Shown: positions 8,194 through 18,079, counted from the stretch's first letter. The stretch: 22,758 bases of DNA from Basidiobolus meristosporus CBS 931.73 (GCA_002104905.1 MCFE01000971.1:1-22758), one strand, 5' to 3'. The notes: generated from the letters alone by a model not told the origin. Translations and numbers: made by a program.

Positions 8194-9552
8194 TGTGAGT
8201 ACTTCACCGTTGAATCGAATATTAAAGAAGATTGTGTAGAGCCATAAGGGGATATGCAGAGTTACTAAGATAATGAAGGGGAATAATATACAACTTTATC
8301 GTGTGTATGACTTGTTATAGTGTGTGTGGCTTGGGTTTCGATACGTAAACAAATGGCATAGTTGCTTTGATTGAATGCATGCATATAATCGTAGAGTGAA
8401 ATAACTCATTGAAATCTCTATAGTCTTACCGTTAGGCATATAACTGATAGTGGTGGTGAAAGATGATACCCCGTTGATGCCCCGTTGATGCCCCGTTGAT
8501 GCGTAGATAAGCCTTTCATACGAGGATTCTGGTTCAAAATCGTCTGCCTCAAAACACGGATTTTGACCAGGACAAGATCTTGTGACCATCTGAGCTTTGT
8601 GGAGTGTATCTAACCATGACGGCTATGGTAGATAAATACACTCATGATGAAGTATCTATCACATCAAGCTACTAATCAAGTTATTACTTACACTCTGATC
8701 ACTGACTGACACTTACACCATCATATCTCTGGTGTATAGAAGACCATAAGGTTCATTGTAGTCATTCTCAGCAGAAATACTCACTTACTGCTATTCCCAA
8801 CTCTTCCTTCACAGGTATGGCTGAAGTCTCAATATACTGAGAGATTGGCAGGCTTTGTACAGTACTCCAGCAGTCTTTCGGAGATGCTTTCACTATTCAG
8901 CTCACTACAGCACACTAAGTATAAACATGACATCAGCCAAGCAACAAGCATTATTTCTTGGTACTCATAGTAAATTCCAACACATGACTTGCTTTGTATT
9001 CCCACTTCAGGTAGCTATAGGATATACATAGACTCTGCTTCATACAGTATGTTGGTGCTATGCTGACTATTGTCAAGTGAATATAAGAGCTTTCCATAGC
9101 TCTTGCTCTACTGGTAAAATTTAAACTCGGTAAACTTATTCCTGTCCTCACAATAGATACCTTTGTAGCATAAAGCATGTTGGTGGACTTTGTGGTATAT
9201 GTTTTCTATAATATTTGAAGAGCTCCACGCCTGCTGAGATATTCACAAATGAGACTATACAACTAAAAATGATCACTTAATAAATGGACGTTGTTTGATA
9301 AGAATCCTTCAATACTTGAACCAGCCTATACGAATATCAAACGAACTATATGCACTACAAGGGAATATATTATATAAGTACAGAAGTACAATAATCTTTA
9401 TATTTTGTATACCACCGTTCAGCTGAGCTATACGCTGACTCCATATATACTTCAGGGTGTGCTGTGGCATGAGTAACCGGCTAGGAATAAATACTGGAGT
9501 TGGATGTAACTAGATAGGTTTATCAAGCTCCATCATCATTCCATTCCTGAAG
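8194..9552. other. Spacer of unit 3, no intact gene
   Basis: This stretch holds shared spacer blocks only: 8584-8753 (matches 5191-5360), about 8808-8880 (matches near 3500 and 5425) and about 9421-9525 (matches near 4390 and 5990). Three exact 11-base copies of CCCCGTTGATG lie at 8469-8501. No coding frame is supportable. Confidence 0.5.
8469..8501. repeat. Three-copy 11-bp minisatellite
   Basis: CCCCGTTGATG is repeated three times head to tail. The matching place in unit 1 has a single similar motif, so this is a local expansion. Confidence 0.75.
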
Positions 9553-9719
9553 ATGTGGAGGGAGTTATGGCAGCAACGGAAGGAGATTAGGACGCTACGT
9601 TTCTGGGGCACATTGGGGCATGGAGATGGCTGCAACTGGAGTCAAAATTTGGTCCACACAATCAGCAGCGGTATCCTCAATATGTGGCTAATATGTACAA
9701 TCCGCTCAACTCCTTCAAA

Positions 9720-10126
9720 ATGCACCAGCACTTCTTCATCACCATTACTCTCTTAATCACTTCGTATGCGGTGGCGATTCCTGTGCAGCCAGAAGTGACC
9801 AATATAGCAAGCGCTTCCATCTCCATCCGGGGCCCACAAAGCAGCAAAATGATAACACAATTTCAATCCACACAAGACGAAGATACTCGCGCCATTCTTG
9901 ACGACATACTCGGCCAAATGTCAGGCGGTGGGTTGGCAAATGAACAAGTGAAGACACTGACTCTGAAGAGGCCGAGCTTTGGGGTAGATATGGTGGCTAT
10001 GGAAGAGAGGGGAGTAGATACCGGGGACGAGGACGTTACGGTCGTTATGGTGGTTACGGAGGTCATTGGGGGTATGGTGGCTATGGAGGCTATGGAGGCT
10101 ACGGTGGATGCCACTGGGGTTGCTAA
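9720..10126 (+). pseudogene. Frameshifted subfamily II peptide gene (unit 4)
   Basis: The signal peptide (MHQHFFITITLLITSYAVA) and propeptide are intact and close to the gene at 6474. At 9944-9948 a 13-base deletion shifts the frame, so the Gly/Tyr/Arg tail is read out of frame, giving a Val/Met/Glu-rich end. The gene length is 407 bases against 420 in its sister, so this deletion is the only length change. Ignoring the shift, the tail still ends GGCHWGC before TAA at 10124. The promoter also appears lost: about 200 bases upstream, including the TATA box, are deleted relative to the sister. It is probably silent and recently broken. Confidence 0.82.
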
Positions 10127-10565
10127 TTCACCACATCCTTACCTTAAATAAACATCACATTGTCAATGTTTCATGCTAAACTTCATACTAAGCCTCATCG
10201 TAATTAATAGAAGCCACTCGGTGATGTTTGCATAATTCATTAAGCTGCAGTTTTCATAGTCCCCAAGCTGCAGTAGGGATAACAAGTCAGATAGGTTGTG
10301 GTAGTGGATGTGTAGGTGGGTATCAACAGTTTGGCAGTCAATTGAAGTGTTTCTTTTTCGCAGCATTTTTACCGGCCACGTTAGTGGAAACACACATACT
10401 TACTTCATCAGTATGCTTGTCCTTATCTTACTAACAACAGTATACTAGAGCTAGCACAAAGCTTCCTAATGCTTGTAACATAGATTCGACTGAAACCCAT
10501 CAATTCTGCGAAGTGTCCTAGATGCAATGTCTATTAACCTTCATCTTGGCCGAAAACCGGCTTAG
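10127..10565. other. Gap between the two broken genes of unit 4
   Basis: It has an AATAAA near 10147 and sequence related to 6894-7310, including the GAAACCCATC-type block near 10490 before the promoter. No gene is visible. Confidence 0.4.
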
Positions 10566-10593
10566 TATATAAATCGAGTGCTCAGCATTCACA
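10566..10593 (+). promoter_or_regulatory. TATA promoter remnant of the broken gene at 10594
   Basis: TATATAAA at 10566-10573 lies 28 bases before the ATG, 19 closer than in the intact subfamily I genes. The leader is shortened but still ends ATTCACAATGTAC. Confidence 0.5.
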
Positions 10594-10797
10594 ATGTACA
10601 AGCAACATACCGCAGCTTGTGCTCTACTAATGGTCGCCAGTGCCCTTGGAAGTCCCGTGGATGCGTCAAGCACAAATCTCCGATGGAAACCCACAAAGCG
10701 GCCTAGTGGTGAAGAAGTTCTTGTCCAATAGGGAAGAAGATGCGCAGAATATTCGACACTACATCGATGGTATTCTCAGCCAGATGTCAAGGAATAC
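10594..10797 (+). pseudogene. Frameshifted, 3'-truncated subfamily I peptide gene (unit 4)
   Basis: It begins MYKQHTAACALLMVASALGS, a good signal peptide. A 17-base deletion right after the codons for SSTN (inside the TNVASASIS motif) then shifts the frame, leading to an early stop. Homology to the intact genes ends near 10797, just before the acidic run. The GYR tail is absent and the sequence jumps to spacer-like bases that match the region near 8300 in unit 3. An internal deletion of several hundred bases therefore removed the tail, the 3' end and the start of the spacer. It is non-functional. Confidence 0.8.
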
Positions 10798-11308
10798 TCT
10801 TATAAAATAACTGGCCTATGCACATGAATAGATTTTTGCTACTTGGCGTATGTGTGGTGAGTGCAATATAACTCGATAGTATGCGTGGCTTGGGCCTCTA
10901 AACGTAATTTAATGCCGTAGTGATTCTTTCTTCTTATCTGAATGTATGCATGCAGAGTTCGATCGAGGAATATGAGTAAAGAGTAACAATGAGCTGGAAC
11001 GAGTTGTTCTTTCTACTTTTGACAAAATCACACGCCGACTCTTATAGCCGTATGAAGCAACCTTAGGCCATTGAATTGCAAATGTTTTGTTAAGTTGCTA
11101 AGTCAAGGTCAAACAAAGTCCAATGTAAGTCTGATTTGATGCCTTGCTGCACATTCAATCACTGCACAACATGATGTGGTACTCTTTGATACTTTGGGCA
11201 TTTTTCATGATGGCCATACTTATTCAGCACTATCTATTGACTTTGAAATGTAAAATGTGATTTTTATGGCAACCTTTGTGACATAGCAGCTGTGAAATAC
11301 AACAGGAC
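10798..11308. other. End of the array and unique DNA, no gene seen
   Basis: Up to about 10990 the sequence matches the spacer near 8300-8420 (GTGGCTTGGG, TGCATGCA-type blocks). From there to the solo LTR I see no coding frame, repeat or RNA gene. Confidence 0.4.
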
Positions 11309-11660
11309 TGCTGTATTTTATTAAGTTGCCACCTAAATACTCATGCTAACTTAGTCACATAGATCTTATTCTTTGATAACCATTCTGTCCTGACCAATTT
11401 CATGTTAGGATTTACTTAGAATATTTTCACTAAATTATCAGGTGCTCAGATTATGATCTTTCTCAAACTTGTCTAATAGCCCCCAAACTTTGCACACATA
11501 TTCTTGGTACCTCCCTTAACAAACTGTACACACTTGTTTGCTCCACTTGATCAAGAGTATAAATATCATACTTTTGATCAATCAATCTAAAAATGAATAA
11601 CAGGTTAATTCTCTGGTTCTCCACATCACTTCCAATGCTCCTCAGAATATTCCTACAAGA
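11309..11660 (+). mobile_element. Diverged solo LTR of the copia family
   Basis: Its whole length aligns with the 350-bp LTR at 11901. Shared landmarks in order are CCACCTAAATA, AACTTAGTCAC, GGATTTACTTAGAATATTTTC, a TATAAATA box near 11558 and TCACTTCCAAT near the end. It starts TGCTGTATTTT and ends near CCTACAAG. No internal element sequence follows it, so it is a solo LTR. Divergence is clearly higher than between the two LTRs of the intact element. Flanking AGGAC and AGAAC may be a decayed target duplication. Confidence 0.75.
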
Positions 11661-11900
11661 ACCATGCCTTAGGTGCTAAACACTAGTAAGCCTCATCTGC
11701 TGTTACATATGTGGCAAATTTTCAGTGCTGGTCTGTGGAAAGCATGGAGTAAATGACATACAGCCTTAGTCACCATACAGATTTGATATGTTCCATGTAC
11801 TTATGATGCTTTATTTTTGTAGGAGCCAATAGTGTAGCTTTCAGCCTATTGCAGATTAAAACACATAATTAGCATTCCAAAGGAGTAATCATGGAGGTAA
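11661..11900. other. Short unique stretch before the copia element
   Basis: No gene or repeat is seen. It ends in GGTAA at 11896-11900, the target sequence duplicated by the element that follows. Confidence 0.4.
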
Positions 11901-12250
11901 TGTTGTAAAAATTCGTATTTTCCACCTAAATATTCACCTAACTTAGTCACTTAGATCATCACCTTCAAATCCTAGAGAATAATGACCAAATTCCTTGTCG
12001 GGATTTACTTAGAATATTTTCACCAAAATACCAGGTACCCAGAACATGAAAATTCTCAAAGTTGTCCAAACAGCCCCAAACCTTGTACACATGTTCTTGG
12101 GACCTTCCTTAACCTATTCTACGTGTTTGTAATGCCAAGACCATGTAAAAGTATAAATACTACTTTTACATTCAATAAATCATTAAGTGAAAACCACATA
12201 ATCTACTTGTTCTCCAAATCACTTCCAATATCTCCAAGACTCTTACAACA
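11901..12250 (+). repeat. 5' LTR of the copia element
   Basis: The LTR has a TATA box (TATAAATA) near 12152 and AATAAA at 12174-12179, giving a promoter and a polyadenylation signal. The Gag-Pol frame happens to stay open back to 11982, but that part lies upstream of the TATA box and is unlikely to be translated. Confidence 0.95.
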
Positions 12251-12262
12251 GGTTATGAGCCC
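12251..12262 (+). promoter_or_regulatory. Primer-binding site matching initiator tRNA-Met anticodon arm
   Basis: GGTTATGAGCCC directly follows the 5' LTR. It is the reverse complement of GGGCUCAUAACC, the anticodon stem-loop of eukaryotic initiator tRNA-Met, and not of a tRNA 3' end. Drosophila copia and yeast Ty5 are known to prime from this internal half-tRNA. The first in-frame ATG (12255) lies inside the site. Confidence 0.75.
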
Positions 12263-15200
12263 CAAGCTGTCACTCTCTGCAATGTCTACTACTGCTATTA
12301 CTGGAATTTTTCCCTCTGCTGAAAAGTTGGATGGCTCTAACTACCAAGTGTGGAAGGTGAAGATGAAGATGCTGCTACAAGAAAGAGGCCTTTGGGATAT
12401 TGTCATGGGAGAAGAAAGCCCTCCTAAAAACGTGGGAGAGGAAGCCTTAAAGTACCAGAAGAAAGAACAAAGTGCCTTTAACTGCATTTGCCTTAATGTC
12501 AAGGACAAATTGCTAATTCAATGCTCAAGAGCAAAAACGGCAAAGAATGCCTGGAAGGCATTAGAAGACACCTACCAGTCATGTTCAGCTGCCAAGAAAA
12601 TGTATCTGAGAAGAAAATTCTTTACTACAAAGATGCTGCCAGGAGAAGAAATGAAAAATCTAATTAACAGAATTACCCTGCTGGTAGATGAGATGGAATC
12701 TGTGGGCGTACCAACTACTGATGAGGATGTGATAGTTACCATCCTGAATAGCCTGACAGACGAGTTTCAGGGCCTTGTATCAGCCCTAGAGTCCAGAACT
12801 GAAGATTTGACCTTAAATTACGTATATGGAAGGCTCCTGGATGAAGAATTAAGAAAATCAAGCGCCAATAAGAAGGAAGAAGAAAATGCTTTAATAAGCA
12901 ATGATAACCAACAAAGGAGGTACCCAAGACCCTACAAAGGCAACAACAACCTATTTTGCAACTACTGCAAAAGGAAAGGACACACATCAGACCGGTGTTT
13001 CAAAAAGAGAGATTATCAGCAAAAGAAGCCTGAATATGGAAATGCTGCAACAACTGAAGATAGACTATTCATATCTGCACTAAATATGACCACAAACAAG
13101 GATTCTCAGACGTGGTATATTGACTCTGGAGCTTCTCAACACTTTACACACCAAAAAGAACTTTTTACCCAATATCAAGAAATTCCAATTAAGAAGGTTT
13201 TCATGGGTGACGATAGAACACTTGATGCAGTGGGAGAAGGAACTATCCAAGTAAACCTTAGAAGCAGTGAAGGAAGCCATACACTGACCTTTAAAGAAGT
13301 ACTCTATGTACCAGAAATAGCCAAGAACCTACTCTCTGTAAGCAAGGCCACAGCAGAAGGACTCAGTTTCAGTTTTGACAATTCTGGATGCAGGATCACT
13401 GATCAAAATGGTGCCCATATTGCTTTGGGCATCAGAGATCAGAATCTATACAAGTTGACTTATATTCCATCATATTTGGAAGCCAATATAAGTAACTTAA
13501 ATGAAGAAACACCAATGCTTTGGCACAGGAGATTTGGACACATCAATTTTGATTATTTGCGTAAAATGATCAAAGATCAGCTAATTTCTGGAGTGAAAAT
13601 TGCTCCCCCAGCTAATTTGGAGCACTGTGAAGCCTGCATATATGGGAAACAGGCCAGACAACCGTTCAAGAGCTCTGGGCTAATCAAAACTAAGAAAAAA
13701 TTAGATCTAATTCACTCAGATCTGTGTGGACCTATGCAAAATTTATCCTTAGGCGGGATGAAGTATTTAATCACTTTTATTGATGATTATACAAGATACA
13801 CATGGGTCTACTTCATGGAGAGAAAGGAAGAAGCTCTGTCTAAGTTCAGGGAGTTTAAAGCCATGGTGGAGAGAGAAACTGGTGAAAAAATCAAGAAAAT
13901 ACGCTCTGACAATGGTGGAGAATATACCTCAAAACTCTTCATCCACTTCTGCAAAATTCATGGGATAAAGCAAGAGACTACTGTATCATACTCCCCACAG
14001 CAAAATGGAGTAGCAGAACAAGCTAACAGATCAATAATTGATATGGCAAGATCTATGATCCATGATCAAAAATTATCCTATGATTTTTGGGCGGAATCAG
14101 TTGCCACTGCTGTATATCTTAAAAATAGGAGTTATAACAGAATACTTCGTGATTCTACTCCATTTGAAGCATGGTATGGATACAGACCAAGTGCAGAACA
14201 TCTAAGAATATTTGGGTGTACAGCATATGCCAAAAAACTGGCCGGAAATCAGTCAAAATTTGAGCCAAAAAGTGTAAAATGCATATTTTTGGGCTACTGC
14301 AATGAGAGTAAGGCATACAGACTCTACAATACCGAAGCAAAGAAGCTGATCAAGTCCAGGGATGTGTTGTTTGATGAAAATTCAAAATTTTCACAAAAAA
14401 TGACATCAGATGATGACGAAAATTTGATCTCAAGTCCACCAATTGTCAGGATTGAATCAGAGCAAAACAATGAAACTTTTTTCACTCCAGAGGACTCTAC
14501 AACCGTGGTTCAGCCAGAATCAGTGCCCAGGAATATCCCAGAAGTGATCATTCCAGTATCAAATGCCCGGAGATCCAATCGGACAAGAAATAGCCCAAAT
14601 TACTATATCAATGAGGGTACAAACTTAGCCTATGCCTATTCAGTCCATGTTGATGAACCCCAGACTGTAAAAGAGGCCCTAAATAGCCCTCAGACAAAGT
14701 TTTGGAGATCTGCAATGACTGAGGAATATCAGGCCCTGATGGAAAATCAAACTTGGGACTTAGTCAAATTACCAATCAACCGAAAATCAATTGGATGCAG
14801 ATGGGTCTTTAAGACAAAATACAAGGCTGATGGTACAATTGAAAGATACAAAGCAAGACTTGTAGCCAAAGGTTACTCTCAAACAAAAGGACTTGACTAT
14901 ACTGAGGCCTTTGCACCGGTAGCCAAGTTTAATTCCATCAGATTAATATTGGCTATTGCAGCCAAATATAAGTTTTTTATTCATCAAATGGATGTAAAAA
15001 CTGCATTTTTGAATGGAGAACTTGATGAGGACGTGTATATGGACCAGCCTGATGGGTTTGTTGACCAAGATAACCCCCATTTGGTCTGCAAGCTTAAAAA
15101 GTCACTATATGGTCTCAAACAATCACCGAGAGCCTGGAATTGCAAGATAGATTCTTATTTGGAATCTTTGAGTTTCAAAAGGAGTAATGCTGACTATAGT

Positions 15201-16226
15201 ATATACTATAAGCCAGATAGAGCAAATCCAGTTCTATTAGCTCTATATGTGGATGATCTTATTATAGCCGCCAATAACCTAGAAACATTGGAAGAGACTA
15301 AATCCAGCCTATCTAAGGAGTTCAAGATGTCCGATCTAGGAGAACTTAGTTACTACTTAGGGATTAAGTTCTCCATAGACAGAAGTACCCAGACTATTAC
15401 CCTAAGCCAATCCAAGTATATTCAAGATATACTAAAGAAGTACAAAATGGAAGACTGTAAACCGGCAGCTACCCCAATGGAGACAAACCTTAACTTGGTC
15501 AAAACTCAACCAAAGCAAGAGAGCTTGGTGCCATCTGAAAGCCCTGACTTTCCTTATCAATCTATGGTCGGCAGTCTGATGTATATCATGCTTGGAACAC
15601 GTCCAGATATCTCATATTCAGTGGGAGTTGTCAGCCAACATAATCAGAATTATGGATCTGATCATATTGCAGCAGTTAAGCGGATTTTTAGATACCTAAA
15701 AGGAACTGCTGATATCTGTTTAAGATACACTTATAAGGATTCAGAACAGGATCTTGTGGGATACTCTGATGCTGATTGGGGACGAAATTTAGAAGACAGA
15801 AGATCCACCACAGGATACACCTTTCTCTACTGTAAAGGAGCCATTTCATGGAATTCAAGAAAGCAACCAACCGTAGCACTTTCTACTACAGAGGCAGAGT
15901 ATATGGCAGCCTGTGAAGCTACAAAAGAAGCAATGTGGTTAAGAAAGCTCTTTACAGATTTAGGCCTATGTCAAAAAACGCCTATTACTTTATTTCAAGA
16001 TAATCAAGGATGTATACAATTAGGTAGAAATCCAACTTTTCATGCTAGAACCAAGCACATAGATATTAGACATCATTTCATACGTGAAGCTATAGAGAAT
16101 AACTTAGTTAGCTTAGTTTACTGTCCTACAGATGAAATGATTGCAGACATATTTACCAAACCATTAGCTAGAGACAAGTTTGAATATCTTAGGTCAAAAT
16201 TAGGACTAGTCAGTATGAACATTTAG
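12255..16226 (+). CDS. gag-pol: Copia Gag-Pol polyprotein (1323 aa)
   Basis: This single intact frame makes the capsid and all replication enzymes. From MSPKLS: a Gag domain of the UBN2/Ty1-copia type (EKLDGSNYQVWKVKM near residue 23); a CCHC zinc knuckle at 235-248 (CNYCKRKGHTSDRC); an aspartic protease with DSGAS, Asp 290; the pre-integrase HHCC finger (LWHRRFGH, CEACIYGK); an integrase with D489, D552 and E588, the last two separated by 35 residues; a reverse transcriptase with YVDD at 998-1001; and an RNase H with D1172, E1213 and D1249. It ends TAG 12 bases before the 3' LTR. A second possible start is at 12282 (MSTTAITG), which resembles the usual copia start better. No frameshift or stop lies between Gag and Pol, as in Drosophila copia. 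The ratio of the two is probably set by splicing or processing, which I cannot see. Confidence 0.95.
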   Translation: MSPKLSLSAMSTTAITGIFPSAEKLDGSNYQVWKVKMKMLLQERGLWDIVMGEESPPKNVGEEALKYQKKEQSAFNCICLNVKDKLLIQCSRAKTAKNAWKALEDTYQSCSAAKKMYLRRKFFTTKMLPGEEMKNLINRITLLVDEMESVGVPTTDEDVIVTILNSLTDEFQGLVSALESRTEDLTLNYVYGRLLDEELRKSSANKKEEENALISNDNQQRRYPRPYKGNNNLFCNYCKRKGHTSDRCFKKRDYQQKKPEYGNAATTEDRLFISALNMTTNKDSQTWYIDSGASQHFTHQKELFTQYQEIPIKKVFMGDDRTLDAVGEGTIQVNLRSSEGSHTLTFKEVLYVPEIAKNLLSVSKATAEGLSFSFDNSGCRITDQNGAHIALGIRDQNLYKLTYIPSYLEANISNLNEETPMLWHRRFGHINFDYLRKMIKDQLISGVKIAPPANLEHCEACIYGKQARQPFKSSGLIKTKKKLDLIHSDLCGPMQNLSLGGMKYLITFIDDYTRYTWVYFMERKEEALSKFREFKAMVERETGEKIKKIRSDNGGEYTSKLFIHFCKIHGIKQETTVSYSPQQNGVAEQANRSIIDMARSMIHDQKLSYDFWAESVATAVYLKNRSYNRILRDSTPFEAWYGYRPSAEHLRIFGCTAYAKKLAGNQSKFEPKSVKCIFLGYCNESKAYRLYNTEAKKLIKSRDVLFDENSKFSQKMTSDDDENLISSPPIVRIESEQNNETFFTPEDSTTVVQPESVPRNIPEVIIPVSNARRSNRTRNSPNYYINEGTNLAYAYSVHVDEPQTVKEALNSPQTKFWRSAMTEEYQALMENQTWDLVKLPINRKSIGCRWVFKTKYKADGTIERYKARLVAKGYSQTKGLDYTEAFAPVAKFNSIRLILAIAAKYKFFIHQMDVKTAFLNGELDEDVYMDQPDGFVDQDNPHLVCKLKKSLYGLKQSPRAWNCKIDSYLESLSFKRSNADYSIYYKPDRANPVLLALYVDDLIIAANNLETLEETKSSLSKEFKMSDLGELSYYLGIKFSIDRSTQTITLSQSKYIQDILKKYKMEDCKPAATPMETNLNLVKTQPKQESLVPSESPDFPYQSMVGSLMYIMLGTRPDISYSVGVVSQHNQNYGSDHIAAVKRIFRYLKGTADICLRYTYKDSEQDLVGYSDADWGRNLEDRRSTTGYTFLYCKGAISWNSRKQPTVALSTTEAEYMAACEATKEAMWLRKLFTDLGLCQKTPITLFQDNQGCIQLGRNPTFHARTKHIDIRHHFIREAIENNLVSLVYCPTDEMIADIFTKPLARDKFEYLRSKLGLVSMNI

Positions 16227-16228
16227 CT

Positions 16229-16237
16229 GAGTGGGAG
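16229..16237 (+). other. Polypurine tract of the copia element
   Basis: GAGTGGGAG directly precedes the 3' LTR and is the likely plus-strand primer site. It is short and has one T. Confidence 0.55.
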
Positions 16238-16587
16238 TGTTGTAAAAATTCGTATTTTCCACCTAAATATTCACCTAACTTAGTCACTTAGATCATCACC
16301 TTCAAATCCTAGAGAATAATGACCAAATTCCTTGTCGGGATTTACTTAGAATATTTTCACCAAAATACCAGGTACCCAGAACATGAAAATTCTCAAAGTT
16401 GTCCAAACAGCCCCAAACTTTGTACACATGTTCTTGGGACCTTCCTTAACCTATTCTACGTGTTTGTAATGCCAAGACCATGTAAAAGTATAAATACTAC
16501 TTTTACATTCAATAAATCATCAAGTGAAAACCACATAATCTACTTGTTCTCCAAATCACTTCCAATATCTCCAAGACTCTTACAACA
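16238..16587 (+). repeat. 3' LTR of the copia element
   Basis: It is the same length as the 5' LTR, with two substitutions seen (a C/T in the CCCCAAAC-TTGTACAC stretch and a T/C in CAT-AAGTGA). It is followed by the GGTAA duplication. Confidence 0.95.
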
Positions 16588-16592
16588 GGTAA

Positions 16593-17749
16593 TCCATAGT
16601 ATTCTGGTATTTTCTTGTACAGTGAAGGGCTTAGATAAGCACAAAACACAATCTGCACATTGAGTGCAAGTCTTTTATAGAATAAAGTATCAGTAACTGC
16701 TGAAGGAGCAAAGGCACTGCATAGCTATTGCTTGCTTAATTTGAACCCACAGCCTTAGTATCTATCGCAGATAAGTTACTTGGTTAAGTGTTTTGCAGGT
16801 TTACCAATGTAGGTGAGCTTATTAAATGATTCAAGTGCTTGCAGCCAGATAAGTAAACATGTGAAAACACAGAGTGCAGCTTTAACTGATTGTAGATGAT
16901 AGGCATCTAAAATTGTGGCTTCACATATAGCTTCTTTTATAGGACTCATGGCAAGGATTAAAGTTCTAAGGGTGCTGCAGCCCTTTGCAAGTTTTTCAAT
17001 TTCAATTAGCTTACAGTGGCTGCACAAAATGCACTGTAACAATGTAAACTCTCTCTGACAACTATAGTTGTCCAAAAGCAAAAGCCCATGTGCAGTGCTA
17101 CAACAGTAAGGTATAATGTAAAGCAAAGCCCTAAGAAAAATGATAAGAAAAGACTTGATAAATTACGTTATAATGTCAGCCAAATTCTAAATTTCTCAGA
17201 CTCTAGATGCACCAGTTATTGACTGCCAGACAGACAAGCAGACATATTTTCCAGCAGGAGACTAGGCCAACCAGCATGCACACCAAATTTAATGATCAGT
17301 TACATAGTACTTCCCACAAACATAGCAACTGAAAATCTGAGGGGAGACCACCTGCTGAATACCAGCCAAATGCCATCAGAATATTAGCCAAATACTAGCT
17401 GAAAATCAATTTATCACTTACTTTAGAACTTTGTGTGGAGAAAGCTATATTATGGATACCTAGTATTAGTAAATACTTGATATTTTAGCTGCCAATGTGA
17501 TTACTGAGCTGTTAATTGCTTTTCTTCCAATGCTGCACCGGTTTAAGTGATAGAGTGCTTAAATCTCACCTAAACTTAAGAATGTATAAGTAGCAATGTA
17601 CACTGATGCAAATGTATTGAATAGTTGCCTGCTCCTTAAGTCAGAGGTGCTTAAAATACTCAAAGTGTTTTAGCTTGCTTGATATTGCCATACAATTGCA
17701 CTCTTTAGCAGGGCATTGCTTTGGGGTGTCATGATATGTCAAGAGGTAG
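16593..17749. other. Unique AT-rich stretch between copia and the rDNA fragment
   Basis: No gene can be supported. A 116-codon minus frame (17126 to 16776) has no recognisable domain. Around 17355-17405 there are short imperfect repeats of the type AGCCAAATRCYA. The stretch ends abruptly at 17750, where rRNA homology begins. Confidence 0.4.
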
Positions 17750-17889
17750 GATGAAATCAACGAGTTTTTTCCTTGGCCGGAAGGTCTGGGTAATCTTGTA
17801 AAATTTCATCGTGCTGGGGATTGACCATTGCAATTATTGGTCATCAACGAGGAATTCCTAGTAAGCGCAAGTCATCAGCTTGCGTTGAT

Positions 17890-17935
<46 letters not shown>

Positions 17936-18019
17936 AATGGCTTAGTGAGACCTTCGGATTGGCGCTTGGCAGCTGGCAACAGCAGCTGATTGCTGAGAAG
18001 TTGGTCAAACTTGGTCATT

Positions 18020-18077
<58 letters not shown>
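17750..18077 (+). rRNA. 18S rRNA, 3' end only (5'-truncated)
   Basis: It holds the last ~330 bases of the small-subunit rRNA: CCTTGGCCGGAAGGTCTGGG, the universal TTGTACACACCGCCCGTCGC segment, the V9 region and the closing GTAGGTGAACCTGCGGAAGG before ATCATTA. Homology begins sharply at about 17750, missing more than 80% of the gene. Paired stems hold in changed form: GATGAAAT (17750-17757) pairs with ATTTCATC, and TGACCA with TGGTCA. The fragment therefore descends from a functional gene and has not drifted much. Missing its 5' part, it cannot make a complete 18S. Confidence 0.95.

Positions 18078-18079
<2 letters not shown>

Larger units (their letters stand above)
1060..10990 (+). repeat. 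Four-copy tandem array of a ~3.2 kb secreted-peptide unit
   Basis: The unit order is subfamily II gene, about 0.4 kb gap, subfamily I gene, about 2 kb spacer. The unit 3 and unit 4 starts are 3246 bp apart for gene II (6474 to 9720) and 3236 bp apart for gene I (7358 to 10594), so they are direct duplicates. Units 1 (about 1060-4500) and 2 (about 4500-6110) share the same spacer blocks in the same order: a gene 3' flank at 2160, 4760 and 7810; a GACCATCTGAGC block at 3242, 5191 and 8584; and a TACTGCGGCAGG-type block near 4400, 6000 and 9450. Unit 2 has lost its gene II and half of gene I. Unit 4 is shortened after gene I. The array fades out near 10990. Confidence 0.85.
11901..16587 (+). mobile_element. 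Complete Ty1/copia LTR retrotransposon (4687 bp)
   Basis: Two 350-bp LTRs (11901-12250 and 16238-16587) begin TGTTGTAA and end TTACAACA, a perfect 8-base terminal inverted repeat. They differ at two positions that I can find. The element is flanked by the 5-bp duplication GGTAA (11896-11900 and 16588-16592). The internal part has a primer-binding site, one uninterrupted Gag-Pol frame and a purine-rich tract before the 3' LTR. Protease, integrase, reverse transcriptase and RNase H occur in that order, which defines the copia (Pseudoviridae) arrangement. All these features point to a young, possibly still active copy. Confidence 0.97.

Noticed and set aside
8469-8501. CRISPR-like array from the short direct repeats
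   Set aside because: There are three head-to-tail 11-mers with no spacers, in a eukaryotic subtelomere.
11982-12254. Extension of the Gag-Pol frame back into the 5' LTR (91 more codons)
   Set aside because: It lies mostly upstream of the LTR's own TATA box, and copia Gag homology begins after the LTR. The open frame is chance.
16319-16663. 114-codon frame in the 3' LTR
   Set aside because: It is the same LTR frame repeated, running past the element's end with no protein similarity.
16776-17126. 116-codon minus-strand frame in the gap before the rDNA fragment
   Set aside because: No motif, promoter or neighbour supports it, and the length is possible by chance in AT-rich DNA.
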